64,000 bases of DNA, taken from Bdellovibrio sp. GT3 (lineage in GTDB: Bacteria; Bdellovibrionota; Bdellovibrionia; Bdellovibrionales; Bdellovibrionaceae). Made by a program: the position numbers and the translations under genes. The notes under the pieces were generated by a model. It made no database searches, was not told the DNA's origin, and saw only the letters and a list, made by a program, of their open reading frames with translations. Location: the NCBI RefSeq assembly GCF_037996765.1, contig NZ_JBBNAD010000005.1, forward strand, positions 466,001 to 530,000, read 5' to 3'. Below, piece after piece: positions 8,086 through 16,822 of this stretch; within the stretch, counting starts at the first letter, position 1; each line of letters begins with the position of its first letter.

Positions 8086-8778
8086 TCAATAAAGATAACT
8101 AAAAGTATAAGATAAAATAAAATCGATAACAATAATTGCGATCGAAGCCACGACCACAGTATTTGTGGTCGCTTTGCCAACACCCTCCGCGCCCTGTTGG
8201 CAACGGAAACCGAAATAGCAGGCCACCAAAGGAATCACTCCACCGAAGCAGGCACCTTTTATCACCGCAAAATACACATCTTTAAACTGCACAAATCGGT
8301 GCATCGAACTGATAAACATCCCGGGCGTATAGCCCAAATACGTCTGACTGATCAGCATAGCTGCGAACAAACAGGTCATATTTGATATTAAAGTAAGAAT
8401 AATTCCACCCACTACGCAGGCAAAGAATCTTGGAATAACCAGGTAATTAATCGGATCAATTCCCAGCATTTTCAAAGCATCGACCTGTTCGGTGATCTGC
8501 ATGGTTCCGACTTCAGAGGCATAACCAGCCCCCACACGGGAACACAATAGTAATGCGGTCACAATCGCTGCAAGTTCGCGCAAAATCAATACAGCAGCAA
8601 ATCCCGGCACCATCGCATCGTTTTGAATGACCAGTTTCATGTGAAATGATGACTCAAGAATGGTTACAATTGCCGCAAAGCAAACGCAAAACACGATAAT
8701 AAAAAGGCTGCGATTTGCGACGAAATGAAGTTGCTGAAAAAACTCTTTGTAACGGAAAGGTCCATATAAAGCGATCAT
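8086..8778 (-). CDS. MlaE-family permease (second copy)
   Basis: The 230-residue product is an MlaE/YrbE integral-membrane permease with about five hydrophobic segments. It has the family core ILRELAAIVTALLLCSRVGAGYASEVGTM and TEQVDALKMLGIDPINYLV. The start chosen is ATG at 8778, whose ATGA overlaps the stop of the preceding permease gene, indicating translational coupling. A longer frame upstream lies inside that neighbouring gene and is not real. It differs clearly from the first permease, so the transporter probably has a heterodimeric membrane core rather than the MlaE homodimer of E. coli. Confidence 0.92.
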   Translation of the reverse strand: MIALYGPFRYKEFFQQLHFVANRSLFIIVFCVCFAAIVTILESSFHMKLVIQNDAMVPGFAAVLILRELAAIVTALLLCSRVGAGYASEVGTMQITEQVDALKMLGIDPINYLVIPRFFACVVGGIILTLISNMTCLFAAMLISQTYLGYTPGMFISSMHRFVQFKDVYFAVIKGACFGGVIPLVACYFGFRCQQGAEGVGKATTNTVVVASIAIIVIDFILSYTFSYLY

Positions 8779-9557
8779 GATCTGTAACCTCTGATTGCTT
8801 GGATAAGCACTTCGCCAAGGAAACTGGTAAACCAATCCATCACCACAATGCAAATCATCGTGGTAACCGCAGTTGCAACCACCGCTCGCCCCACACCTTT
8901 TGCCCCACCTGTCGTGGTGTATCCCTTGTAAGTGCAAATTGTTGCCAGAACGACTGCAAAAACCAGACTTTTAATCAGTCCGCTTAAAATTGAAATCGGA
9001 TGAACAATTGTAGGGATGTGGCGAATGTATTCTTCTGCTGAAATTCCCGCAAAAGCCTGCGCCAGCGCCATGCCACCGAATACCGACATCATTAATCCCG
9101 CAGCCAATAGAAAAAAGCTGGATATGACGATTCCCAAAAATCTTGGAACGATGATCTCCTGAATAGGATCTGCTCCTAAACAGCGAACGGCGTCGATTTG
9201 CTCTGTGACTCTCATGGTGCCAAGCTCAGCTGATGTATATGCGCCGACTTTTCCGCTTAACATGAACGCGATTAACATCGGGCCTACTTCACGGAAAGTC
9301 GCACTGGTCGCGAGTCCACCCAAAAAGCCCAAGGCACCGAATTCGCGAATCGGCATTGCGAATTGCACGGCCATAATAGCGCCCACGAAGAACCCTGCCA
9401 TAGCAGTCGTCGGAAAGGACTCGATCGAAACTTTCCAAATCTGAACAAAGATCTCATGCACCTTCAGCTTTTTTACAAAGACTGTACTGACTATCGTCCT
9501 TAGAAAAATAAGTGTGCCGCCAATTTCATCCAGAATTCCCACCGCAAACGCCATCAT
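8775..9557 (-). CDS. mlaE: MlaE-family permease (first copy)
   Basis: This 260-residue multi-span membrane protein has the MlaE signature region ATFREVGPMLIAFMLSGKVG, AYTSAELGTMRVTEQIDAV and CLGADPIQEIIVPR. In E. coli MlaE is the inner-membrane permease of the phospholipid transporter MlaFEDB. The gene overlaps the upstream ATPase gene by 4 bases and the second permease gene by 4 bases, so it is tightly coupled to both. No STAS protein (MlaB) gene is seen in the operon. Confidence 0.93.
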   Translation of the reverse strand: MMAFAVGILDEIGGTLIFLRTIVSTVFVKKLKVHEIFVQIWKVSIESFPTTAMAGFFVGAIMAVQFAMPIREFGALGFLGGLATSATFREVGPMLIAFMLSGKVGAYTSAELGTMRVTEQIDAVRCLGADPIQEIIVPRFLGIVISSFFLLAAGLMMSVFGGMALAQAFAGISAEEYIRHIPTIVHPISILSGLIKSLVFAVVLATICTYKGYTTTGGAKGVGRAVVATAVTTMICIVVMDWFTSFLGEVLIQAIRGYRS

Positions 9558-10282
9558 GCCAGCACCTCGGCCAGAAAGTCCTTTACCAGGGGTACTTCCG
9601 ATTTTTTTAGTTCGTCCGGTGTGCCCATTTCAACGATTTGCCCCTTATCAAGCACGATGATTCGATCTGCAATTGTAAGAGCGCAATTCATGTCATGACT
9701 GACTACTATGGATGTTGTTTTAAGAGTTCTTGATAGATCCAGGATCAGTTTGTTCACTGCTGTCGTCGTAACGGGATCCAGACCTGTGGTGGGTTCGTCG
9801 AAAAGAAGGATTTTTGGATCCAAAGCCACCGTGCGCGCCAGACTGACTCGCTTTTGCATGCCGTAGGAGATCTGAGCTGGAAGCTTTTCATCGACTCCAT
9901 TCAAATGCACCAGGCGAAGGGCTTTCGTGACTTTTTCCCTGATTATTTCTTCGGAAAAATCATAATGCCGGCGCAGTCCGAAAGCCACGTTTTCAAAAAC
10001 AGTCAGTGAATCGAACAAAGCCGGATGTTGAAAAACCATGCCGCATTTTTTTCGAATCGGCAGGTATTGTTCCTCGGTAAACTTGGCCACTTCCTGACCG
10101 TCGATCCAGATTTCACCCTGATCCGGTGTTAACAGCCCCACAAGATTTTTCAATAAAACTGACTTGCCTGTTCCGGAGGTTCCCAGAATAAATACGATTT
10201 CGCCTTCGCGAATAGTCGCCGAGAGTCCGTTTAGGACTGTGCGATCTCCGAATCTTTTGACGATGTTTTTGAATTCTATCAC
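9554..10282 (-). CDS. mlaF: MCE transporter ABC ATPase 1 (complete catalytic Glu, altered signature)
   Basis: This 242-residue ABC ATPase has Walker A G34TSGTGKS, Q-loop FQHPALFD, Walker B LLFDEP with catalytic E163, D-loop TGLDP, and switch H196 in VSHDMN. The signature is ISYGMQKR, where the second position of the usual SGG is Tyr (S139-Y140-G141). It is MlaF-like, including the MQKR-type signature helix. The start is GTG at 10282. It is preceded by a second, different ATPase gene (22-base gap) and followed by a permease gene (4-base overlap). See the finding on asymmetric ATPase sites. Confidence 0.93.
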   Translation of the reverse strand: MIEFKNIVKRFGDRTVLNGLSATIREGEIVFILGTSGTGKSVLLKNLVGLLTPDQGEIWIDGQEVAKFTEEQYLPIRKKCGMVFQHPALFDSLTVFENVAFGLRRHYDFSEEIIREKVTKALRLVHLNGVDEKLPAQISYGMQKRVSLARTVALDPKILLFDEPTTGLDPVTTTAVNKLILDLSRTLKTTSIVVSHDMNCALTIADRIIVLDKGQIVEMGTPDELKKSEVPLVKDFLAEVLA

Positions 10283-10304
10283 TCTGAAATTTTAGAGTTG
10301 GATT

Positions 10305-11069
10305 CTATACGGGGTCAAGCGCCGTCAGAGGTCCCTCAAGAAGGCCGCGTACAAACTGGCGCACTCTTGGATCAGCATGATTTTCTGTTTCTTTCGGAGA
10401 TCCAGTGATAATCACTTCTTCATTTACAACCATCGCAATTCGGTCCGCCATTTGATAGGCGCGATTCATATCATTCGTCACCGCTACAATCGTCGAATTG
10501 TTTTGTTGTTGCAGAGTTTTGATCAGCGTGATGATTTTCTTTGAAGTGATTGGATCAAGTCCCGCTGTTGGATCGTCATAAAAAATTATCTGCGGGTCCA
10601 AAGCCAATGCCCGAGCGATTCCCAGACGCTTTTGCATGCCTCCACTGATTTCATCAGGATACAAATCACGTGCATGGGGGATGCCGACAGCATCCAAAAA
10701 ACTCTCAGCTTTCTTTGTTATTTCCCACTCCGAAAGACGAGTCGTCTCCCTTAACGGAAAACATATGTTTTCAATGCAAGTCAGAGAATCGAACAGGGCG
10801 TTCTTTTGAAACAGGATTCCCATTTTTTTAAGAAGCGGAAGTTTATCTTTGCTGCTTAGCGTTGACCATTGGTTTTGTTCAATGAAAACTTCGCCATTCT
10901 GAGGGGTTACGAGTCCCGACAAAGTCTTCAGTAGAGTTGTTTTACCCTGGCCACTTGGTCCAATTATGACAAATGCTTCGCCGGACTTGATATCCAAATT
11001 TACGGAGCGCAACACAACCTGTGAGTCAAAAGTCACAGATACGTTTTGCAAACGCAATACACTCCCCAT
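10305..11069 (-). CDS. MCE transporter ABC ATPase 2 (degenerate catalytic residues)
   Basis: This 254-residue ABC ATPase has Walker A G37PSGQGKT, Q-loop FQKNALFD, and a normal ISGGM signature (141-145). The Walker B block reads IIFYDDP, so the catalytic Glu is Asp (D166), and the switch histidine is replaced by Asn (N199 in VTNDMN). These are the changes seen in the degenerate half of asymmetric ABC heterodimers. The ATG follows AGGGAAA. It is the first gene of the six-gene minus-strand operon, and its upstream region (11070-11190) is shared with the divergent sucC. It may pair with ATPase 1, or have a separate role. Confidence 0.9.
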   Translation of the reverse strand: MGSVLRLQNVSVTFDSQVVLRSVNLDIKSGEAFVIIGPSGQGKTTLLKTLSGLVTPQNGEVFIEQNQWSTLSSKDKLPLLKKMGILFQKNALFDSLTCIENICFPLRETTRLSEWEITKKAESFLDAVGIPHARDLYPDEISGGMQKRLGIARALALDPQIIFYDDPTAGLDPITSKKIITLIKTLQQQNNSTIVAVTNDMNRAYQMADRIAMVVNEEVIITGSPKETENHADPRVRQFVRGLLEGPLTALDPV

Positions 11070-11190
11070 TTTCCCTACCTTCCATCAGTCCTGCGCCGAG
11101 CGGTAATCCTTGTCTCTGAGTATGATTTGATATTGAATGGGGCATCAAACGCAAGTGTTTAAATCAGTTCGTGTAATCGGAGATATCACA

Positions 11191-12354
11191 ATGAATATTC
11201 ATGAGTATCAGGCGAAAGAAGTCTTGAGAAAGTTCGGAGTAGCAACGCTTAAAGGTAAGCTAGCTCACTCTCCAGAAGAAGCAGTAGCTGCTGCAAAAGA
11301 AATCGGTGGATCAGTTTGGGTTGTAAAAGCTCAAATCCACGCTGGTGGTCGCGGTAAAGGCGGCGGTGTTAAAGTTGCCAAGTCTTTGGACGAAGTTGCT
11401 GCTTTCACTGAAAAAATGATCGGCATGACTTTGGTGACTCACCAAACAGGTCCTGAAGGTAAAGTTGTTCAAAAAGTATTCATCGAACAAGGTTGCAACA
11501 TCGCTAAGGAATACTACGTTGCCTGCTTGATCGACCGTGCGACAGGAAGAGCTGCAATGATGGCTTCTTCTGAAGGCGGTATGGATATCGAGGAAGTGGC
11601 TGAGCACAATCCAGACGCAATCAAAAAAGTGGACATCGACCCGACTGTTGGTTTGATGCCTTTCCAAGCTCGCGAATTGGCATTCCAAATCGGAATGGCT
11701 CCTGAAATCGTTAATAAAGCTGTAAAATTCTTTGCAGGTCTTTACAACGCATTCATCGCGACAGATTGCTCTATCGCTGAGATCAACCCGCTTGTTGTAA
11801 CTAAAGAGGGCGACGTTCTTTGCCTGGACGCCAAAATGAACTTCGATTCAAACTCATTGTTCAGACATCCAGACATCGTTGAAATGCGCGATCTTAACGA
11901 AGAAGAGCCTTCTGAAATTGAAGCTTCCAAGTTCGATCTGGCGTTCATCAAGCTTGATGGTAACATCGGTTGCTTGGTAAACGGTGCGGGTCTTGCGATG
12001 GCAACTTTGGACATCATCAAATTGCACGGCGCTGAACCTGCAAACTTCTTGGACGTTGGCGGCGGCGCTAACAAACAAAAAGTAACTGAAGCGTTCAAAA
12101 TCATCCTTAAAGACAAAAACGTTAAGGGCATCCTGGTTAACATCTTCGGTGGTATCATGAAATGTGACATCATCGCAGAGGGCGTAATCGCTGCTTCTAA
12201 AGAATTGGGTCTTAAAGTTCCATTGGTTGTACGTCTTGAAGGTACAAACGTAGAACTTGGTAAAAAAATGTTGAAAGAGTCTGGCTTGAACATCACTCCA
12301 GCGGACAATTTGACTGATGCAGCTAAGAAAATCGTTGCTGCGATTAAAGGATAA
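11191..12354 (+). CDS. sucC: Succinyl-CoA synthetase beta subunit
   Basis: The 387-residue protein starts [17 protein letters not shown], the standard SucC start, with CGGAGA upstream; an earlier in-frame GTG/TTG-type extension is not used in the family. It has an N-terminal ATP-grasp domain ([17 protein letters not shown]) and a C-terminal ligase domain ([27 protein letters not shown]). With SucD it interconverts succinyl-CoA and succinate with nucleotide phosphorylation in the TCA cycle. sucD starts 6 bases downstream. Confidence 0.98.
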   Translation: MNIHEYQAKEVLRKFGVATLKGKLAHSPEEAVAAAKEIGGSVWVVKAQIHAGGRGKGGGVKVAKSLDEVAAFTEKMIGMTLVTHQTGPEGKVVQKVFIEQGCNIAKEYYVACLIDRATGRAAMMASSEGGMDIEEVAEHNPDAIKKVDIDPTVGLMPFQARELAFQIGMAPEIVNKAVKFFAGLYNAFIATDCSIAEINPLVVTKEGDVLCLDAKMNFDSNSLFRHPDIVEMRDLNEEEPSEIEASKFDLAFIKLDGNIGCLVNGAGLAMATLDIIKLHGAEPANFLDVGGGANKQKVTEAFKIILKDKNVKGILVNIFGGIMKCDIIAEGVIAASKELGLKVPLVVRLEGTNVELGKKMLKESGLNITPADNLTDAAKKIVAAIKG

Positions 12355-12360
12355 GCGAAC

Positions 12361-13233
12361 ATGGCAATTCTTATTAACAAAAACACAAAAGTAATCTGCC
12401 AAGGTTTCACTGGTGCTCAAGGTACATTCCACTCTGAGCAAGCATTGGCATACGGAACTAAAATGGTTGGTGGCGTGACTCCGGGTAAAGGCGGCACGAC
12501 TCACATCGGTCTTCCAGTGTTCAACACTGTGAAAGAAGCTAAAGCGGCTACGGGTTGCAACGCTTCTGTGATCTTTGTACCTCCTCCATTCGCTGCTGAC
12601 TCTATCATGGAAGCTGTTGATGCTGATTTGGATCTTGTGATCTGTATCACTGAAGGCATCCCAGTTCTTGATATGGTTAAAGTAAAAGAATACATGAAGG
12701 GTAAACGCACTCGTTTGGTTGGTCCAAACTGCCCAGGCGTTATCACTCCAGGCGAATGCAAAATCGGTATTATGCCAGGTCACATCCACAAAGCAGGTCG
12801 TATCGGCGTTCTTTCACGTTCCGGTACATTGACTTACGAAGCTGTTGGTCAATTGACTGCACTTGGTATCGGTCAATCCACTTGCGTAGGTATCGGTGGT
12901 GACCCAGTGAATGGTACAAACTTCATCGACGTTCTAAAATTGTTCAATGAAGATCCAGACACTGACGGTGTTATCATGATCGGTGAAATCGGTGGTACAG
13001 CTGAAGAAGAAGCTGCTGAATACATCAAAGCTCACTTCAAAAAACCTGTTACTGCGTTCATCGCTGGTGCTGCTGCTCCTGCTGGTAAACGTATGGGTCA
13101 CGCTGGTGCGATCATCAGTGGTGGCAAAGGTACTGCTGAAGCGAAATTTAAAGCGCTTGAAGCTGCTGGTTGCAAAATTTCCCGCTCCCCTGCGGATATG
13201 GGAACTACTATGCAATCTATGCTTAAAAAGTAG
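12361..13233 (+). CDS. sucD: Succinyl-CoA synthetase alpha subunit
   Basis: This 290-residue protein matches the family length. It has the N-terminal CoA-binding Rossmann part ([26 protein letters not shown]) and the C-terminal catalytic domain. The phosphohistidine lies in [14 protein letters not shown]. It forms the active enzyme with SucC, encoded 6 bases upstream. A strong terminator follows, closing the two-gene operon. Confidence 0.98.
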   Translation: MAILINKNTKVICQGFTGAQGTFHSEQALAYGTKMVGGVTPGKGGTTHIGLPVFNTVKEAKAATGCNASVIFVPPPFAADSIMEAVDADLDLVICITEGIPVLDMVKVKEYMKGKRTRLVGPNCPGVITPGECKIGIMPGHIHKAGRIGVLSRSGTLTYEAVGQLTALGIGQSTCVGIGGDPVNGTNFIDVLKLFNEDPDTDGVIMIGEIGGTAEEEAAEYIKAHFKKPVTAFIAGAAAPAGKRMGHAGAIISGGKGTAEAKFKALEAAGCKISRSPADMGTTMQSMLKK

Positions 13234-13256
13234 TTTTAAGTCATATATTTGAAACT

Positions 13257-13290
13257 AAAAAACCCACGGTGATGAATCGTGGGTTTTTTT
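13257..13290. terminator. Bidirectional terminator after sucCD
   Basis: The stem AACCCACG/CGTGGGTT with a nine-base loop is preceded by A residues and followed by a run of T. It serves sucCD and probably also the convergent gene ending at 13295. Confidence 0.92.
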
Positions 13291-13294
13291 ATGT

Positions 13295-14089
13295 CTAAAG
13301 TCTGTAAAGAGGATCTGCTTTGTAAGGCGCAAACGGATCGAATTCCTGCTCGCGCAGCTTCTTGCGTTTGTTGTATTTCTGCCAGCGCTCTGCCACTGCA
13401 AAAAGATCGTAGTCAACTCCACCCGTAAGCAGTTGATCTGTTAAATTCGTCGGAATTGGTTTTTCTGGTGTCGATCTGCTGAATGCCAAAACAGGTTTAG
13501 CAAAGGCCGATTGTTTTCTGCGATTGGCAGAGTACGAATCCTGCACAAACCTGAAATTGGCCTGAAAAATCTGATTTTTTCCAGTGGGATTCCATTTGGT
13601 TTTATCAAAAGATTCACTAAGACCTTTAATCAAAGCTCTTAATGCATGCACTTTCAAAATCGCATCGTCAGCTGTAACTTTTAAACCGCGCTCAATGAAC
13701 CTTCCTTGAGCATCCACTTCGAACTCCACATAAACATTTCCGAAGTGATTATATTGAGCCAACAAGGAATCGAAGATCAATTGTTCATCGACTTTCTTGA
13801 AAACCTGCTCGAAGTAAGACCATTGATTGCCGTCAGAAATAAATGATTCTGCATCGGCGATGTACGTCGCATGATCACGATAATCAGTTGATGGCCCCGT
13901 GATTTCATTCTGAAATTTAACTTTGGAATCAGCGACATATCCCGCACCGAAAAGATTCAAATTTGAACCTTTGGCTTTGGTAGCGACGGACTTACCATGC
14001 CGTCCGCCTTTATCGGAGCCAGCAAATTCTAGTTTTGATTTTGGTGCATCCAAAATCTCAAACTGAATCACTTCGGTTGATTTCTTCAA
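13295..14089 (-). CDS. TonB-like C-terminal domain protein, body of a probably frameshifted gene
   Basis: The 264-residue frame from a TTG codon at 14089 has no membrane anchor or good ribosome-binding site. Its middle (about residues 105-185: VYVEFEVDAQGRFIERGLKV.. then KWNPTG..FQANFRFV) resembles the TonB C-terminal fold, which energises outer-membrane receptors. A TonB-type anchor is encoded directly upstream in the neighbouring frame (14086-14169). Adding one T to the T5 run corresponding to 14103-14107 would join the two into a protein of about 290 residues. The gene is therefore a recent pseudogene, a frameshift-expressed gene, or carries a sequencing error. The stretch after the TonB-like domain ends in a Lys/Arg-rich unknown tail. 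Confidence 0.6.
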   Translation of the reverse strand: MKKSTEVIQFEILDAPKSKLEFAGSDKGGRHGKSVATKAKGSNLNLFGAGYVADSKVKFQNEITGPSTDYRDHATYIADAESFISDGNQWSYFEQVFKKVDEQLIFDSLLAQYNHFGNVYVEFEVDAQGRFIERGLKVTADDAILKVHALRALIKGLSESFDKTKWNPTGKNQIFQANFRFVQDSYSANRRKQSAFAKPVLAFSRSTPEKPIPTNLTDQLLTGGVDYDLFAVAERWQKYNKRKKLREQEFDPFAPYKADPLYRL

Positions 14090-14169
14090 ATCTGGTGACG
14101 CGAAAAAGACAACGGTCCCACCACAACCAACGCATGCAATGCTATTGAAAGAATCAGATTTAGCTTCAT
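14086..14169 (-). other. N-terminal anchor fragment of the TonB-like gene (adjacent frame)
   Basis: An ATG at 14169 opens a 27-codon frame, MKLNLILSIALHALVVVG.., ending in TGA at 14086-14088. The SIALHALVVV segment is typical of the single membrane span at the start of TonB proteins. It is out of frame by one base with the TonB-like body at 13295-14089. The five-T run is where the frames would join. Confidence 0.6.
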
Positions 14170-14271
14170 GGGGCTAGATTATGGTCCTGATTTCCTGAAG
14201 TAAACAACTTTTACCCCAAAAGCATCGCGCAAGCCTTCAATTTCGCTCACAAAAAATCCGATTAATAATAC

Positions 14272-15552
14272 ATGCACAAACTTATCATCATCTTAGCTTT
14301 CTTCTTTAATTCTGTAGTCTTAGCGGGCACCACCGACTGTGAAAAAGCAGATGAATCCCTGCGTGCATTGAATACTGAAATTTTTGGGGAACAATCCGAG
14401 TTTGTGGACATGACACCCAAATTGAAAGCAGCAATCAAGATTGTTGATGAGTGCAAATTTGATCTTAGAAAAATTGGAGTTCCTGATTCCATTTACAAAG
14501 ACGCCATGGTGAACAATCGACGCGACGAAATTTCGCGCCAGAAGTTCATTCTATCGTTGTATGCCACATCCGGAAAAATCGATTCAAAACTTGAAACCTT
14601 TAAAAAGTATATGGCTTCAGGCAATGATCTAAATCCTGCGAAAACACAGCAATACATAAACGACGTAAAAAAGCTGTCCGAGCAATCCTTTGCCGAAGAA
14701 TCAAAAACTTGCAGTACAATTGATTTACGCGACAAAACCGGCCCTGTGCGCAATCAAGGCATGGACGGCTGGTGTTATGCATTCACCGTGGCAAATTTGG
14801 TTTCATGGAAGTCAGGCAAAGATATTTCCGCTGCAGCAGTGGCCTTTGGTTATTCGGATAACGGCTATCACGACTTATATCGCATGTTGGGTGCCAACCA
14901 AAACTTCATCACCAATCAAGGCTTCACGACGGCGGCCTTCCGCGCTTCAAAATCAAAGGGCTTCTGTCTTGAAAGTGAACTTCCCAGCGAAGGCTTTAAC
15001 GGTATTGAAACAAATGTTCCCCTTGCAGTCCTAGATAGAATGGGCAAAGAAGTCATCAATGGAAAAATCTCGAAAGACGACTTTAACAAAGTTGCGGCTA
15101 AAGCGTTTCCGAATCTTACGGCAGCGCAAATTAACGAAGTCTTGGGTCGCGCCAGCAAATCGACTTACTTCAATAAGCTTGTCAGAAAAAGCTGCGAGCA
15201 TCGTGTAAGTGCCAAAGATATGGAGATGTCATTCTTCAACAATCTTGACGCTAAGAAATTTGGAAAAGAATTGGAGCAGCATTTAGCCGAAGGACGACCG
15301 GTCGAGATTGGCTACAATGGTCACTTCTTTACACATCCCCACACGCCATCAGGGTTGGCTTATCACTCTAGCATCCTGGTCGGAAGACGCATGAATGCAA
15401 AAACAGGTCAGTGTGAATATTTACTAAAGAACTCTTATGGAAAATCTTGGAAACCGGCCGCCGTTGATGAATTTGATTCTGAAGGTGGTTATGCGTGGGT
15501 GCCAAAGTCCCGCATGATTGAAGCAACAAGGAATGCTAGTTATGTTAAGTAA
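14272..15552 (+). CDS. Secreted papain-family (C1) cysteine protease
   Basis: This 426-residue protein has a signal peptide (residues 1-18, ..NSVVLAG). A long helical N-terminal region, perhaps a propeptide, precedes a C1 peptidase domain from about residue 148. Active-site residues are visible: oxyanion Q162 and C168 in RNQGMDGWCYAF, H365 in AYHSSILVG and N387 in LLKNSYGKSW. An insertion of about 130 residues separates Cys from His. No Shine-Dalgarno is seen; TAATAATAC directly precedes the ATG. The next gene overlaps its end by 11 bases. Role in prey protein digestion is inference. Confidence 0.88.
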   Translation: MHKLIIILAFFFNSVVLAGTTDCEKADESLRALNTEIFGEQSEFVDMTPKLKAAIKIVDECKFDLRKIGVPDSIYKDAMVNNRRDEISRQKFILSLYATSGKIDSKLETFKKYMASGNDLNPAKTQQYINDVKKLSEQSFAEESKTCSTIDLRDKTGPVRNQGMDGWCYAFTVANLVSWKSGKDISAAAVAFGYSDNGYHDLYRMLGANQNFITNQGFTTAAFRASKSKGFCLESELPSEGFNGIETNVPLAVLDRMGKEVINGKISKDDFNKVAAKAFPNLTAAQINEVLGRASKSTYFNKLVRKSCEHRVSAKDMEMSFFNNLDAKKFGKELEQHLAEGRPVEIGYNGHFFTHPHTPSGLAYHSSILVGRRMNAKTGQCEYLLKNSYGKSWKPAAVDEFDSEGGYAWVPKSRMIEATRNASYVK

Positions 15553-16207
15553 AATTCTTTTTATCAGTCTTCTTCTTGTCTCTGCTGCGTATGCCTCCGA
15601 TCCCGTGGCACTGTATGGCTTTGGCAAACCCGCTCAAGAACTTGCATTGGATGGGTATCGTTCCACTTCTAAATCGGGTGGCACACAAATCTATGATAAA
15701 ACAAACGCATCTAGCAGCTATAAGATCGTTTATAAAAGGAATGAGTATGTATCACGAATTTATCGCGAGGGAACTCAGTTATACATGCAATACACAAAAC
15801 TCGATGACCAGGGAAAAGTATTAGGACAAGCACAATGCAAATTTCTGAAATCCACGAAGGTTACTTCTTGTGATGGTCAAACTGCACATATGTGTAAAGA
15901 GCTAATCAGAAAAGTTGAAGTTGGTGGTTTTGATTTCGATATCAAAAAGATGAAAGAGTGCGCTGATCTTTCTAGTAAAATTAACTATAGTCGCGCCGGT
16001 GCGGATGAACTTCTGGACGAAGGAGCAAAAGCCCTTTCAATGGCGAATGGCGCAATTCCACCCGTAGTGAAAAGCACCCCCAGCTCGCTGCAAACTTTGA
16101 TGAAGGACTACAGCGCCTGCAAAGCTATCGAGGCTGAATTGTCAGATGTTCCAGAAAATACGGCTGTGAAAACATCCACAGCCGAATCAAAAAAAGGTGC
16201 ACACTAG
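15542..16207 (+). CDS. Exported protein of unknown function, partner of the C1 protease
   Basis: The product from ATG 15542 is 221 residues. AAGGAA lies 8 bases upstream, and the signal peptide MLSKILFISLLLVSAAYA starts cleanly here rather than at the earlier in-frame start. The mature protein is Lys/Ser-rich with four or more cysteines (KYLQ..CKFLKSTKVTSCDG..HMCKEL) that may form disulfides. Overlap with the protease gene suggests translational coupling; a role as inhibitor or maturation partner is speculation. No family is recognised. Confidence 0.7.
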   Translation: MLSKILFISLLLVSAAYASDPVALYGFGKPAQELALDGYRSTSKSGGTQIYDKTNASSSYKIVYKRNEYVSRIYREGTQLYMQYTKLDDQGKVLGQAQCKFLKSTKVTSCDGQTAHMCKELIRKVEVGGFDFDIKKMKECADLSSKINYSRAGADELLDEGAKALSMANGAIPPVVKSTPSSLQTLMKDYSACKAIEAELSDVPENTAVKTSTAESKKGAH

Positions 16208-16211
16208 GTTT

Positions 16212-16640
16212 TTACTGACAAACCAAACCAGGCTCGTTGCCTTCGCTGCGGAAATCGAAATATTCGCGCTTATCAAGATCATTTACGAACAGTTGTCCTG
16301 TGTATTTACCAGTAGCTGTTCCGCCTGCAATTTCCGGATAAAGCTGCAAGTAAACTCCCCCTTGAGTTGCATCACCACGCATGCTCAGGTCGCCATATTG
16401 GGACAACGGAGAAAGTGTGATTGGTGTGGAGTATTGGTTGTGTGCGCCGATTCTTTTAACAATCAGGTTTGCACCGATCGTGTTAAAGCCCACCCAAGGA
16501 TTTTGCGCATCAACAGCGCGGCTCAATTGAACAGTCACGATTGCTTCTTCACCGATAGTTGTACAGCGCAGCTGTGTGAAGGAAGCCATGGAAACTAGCG
16601 GGAAATATGCCACGAAAATCAATGCAAGCAAGGCTTTCAT
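16212..16640 (-). CDS. Small exported protein of unknown function
   Basis: This 142-residue protein has a signal peptide (MKALLALIFVAYFPLVSMA) and an ATG preceded by AAGGAGT. The mature part is beta-rich with two cysteines, C26 near its start and one in the terminal GLVCQ, probably disulfide linked. It converges with the gene ending at 16207 (4 bases apart). No family is recognised. Confidence 0.75.
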   Translation of the reverse strand: MKALLALIFVAYFPLVSMASFTQLRCTTIGEEAIVTVQLSRAVDAQNPWVGFNTIGANLIVKRIGAHNQYSTPITLSPLSQYGDLSMRGDATQGGVYLQLYPEIAGGTATGKYTGQLFVNDLDKREYFDFRSEGNEPGLVCQ

Positions 16641-16822
16641 AAAAACTCCTTAAAGTGTGCCCCCCGTTTACTCCCGCCGCTCCCCTGAGGCAAGCCTCAA
16701 CCCTAATTAAAAGCTCATTGAAAATGCCCCTGTCAAAACTGTCGACAATTGACCCGGTAGAAATTACGAATTCCCCAAAGACTTCACCTAAATAGCCCCC
16801 TCATTTGCTAAGATGCAGACCA

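Noticed and set aside
8779-8937. 53-residue N-terminal extension of the second MlaE permease
   Set aside because: It lies in the frame-shifted end of the first permease gene and has Cys/Gly/His-rich non-family sequence; the ATGA overlap at 8775-8778 is the natural start.
11070-11190. Promoter pair between ATPase 2 and sucC
   Set aside because: TTGTCT and TATGAT are present but with unsuitable spacing; not supported.
11854-12789. A 311-codon minus-strand frame spanning the end of sucC and the start of sucD
   Set aside because: It crosses two certain genes; the product is Phe/Ser/His-rich shadow sequence.
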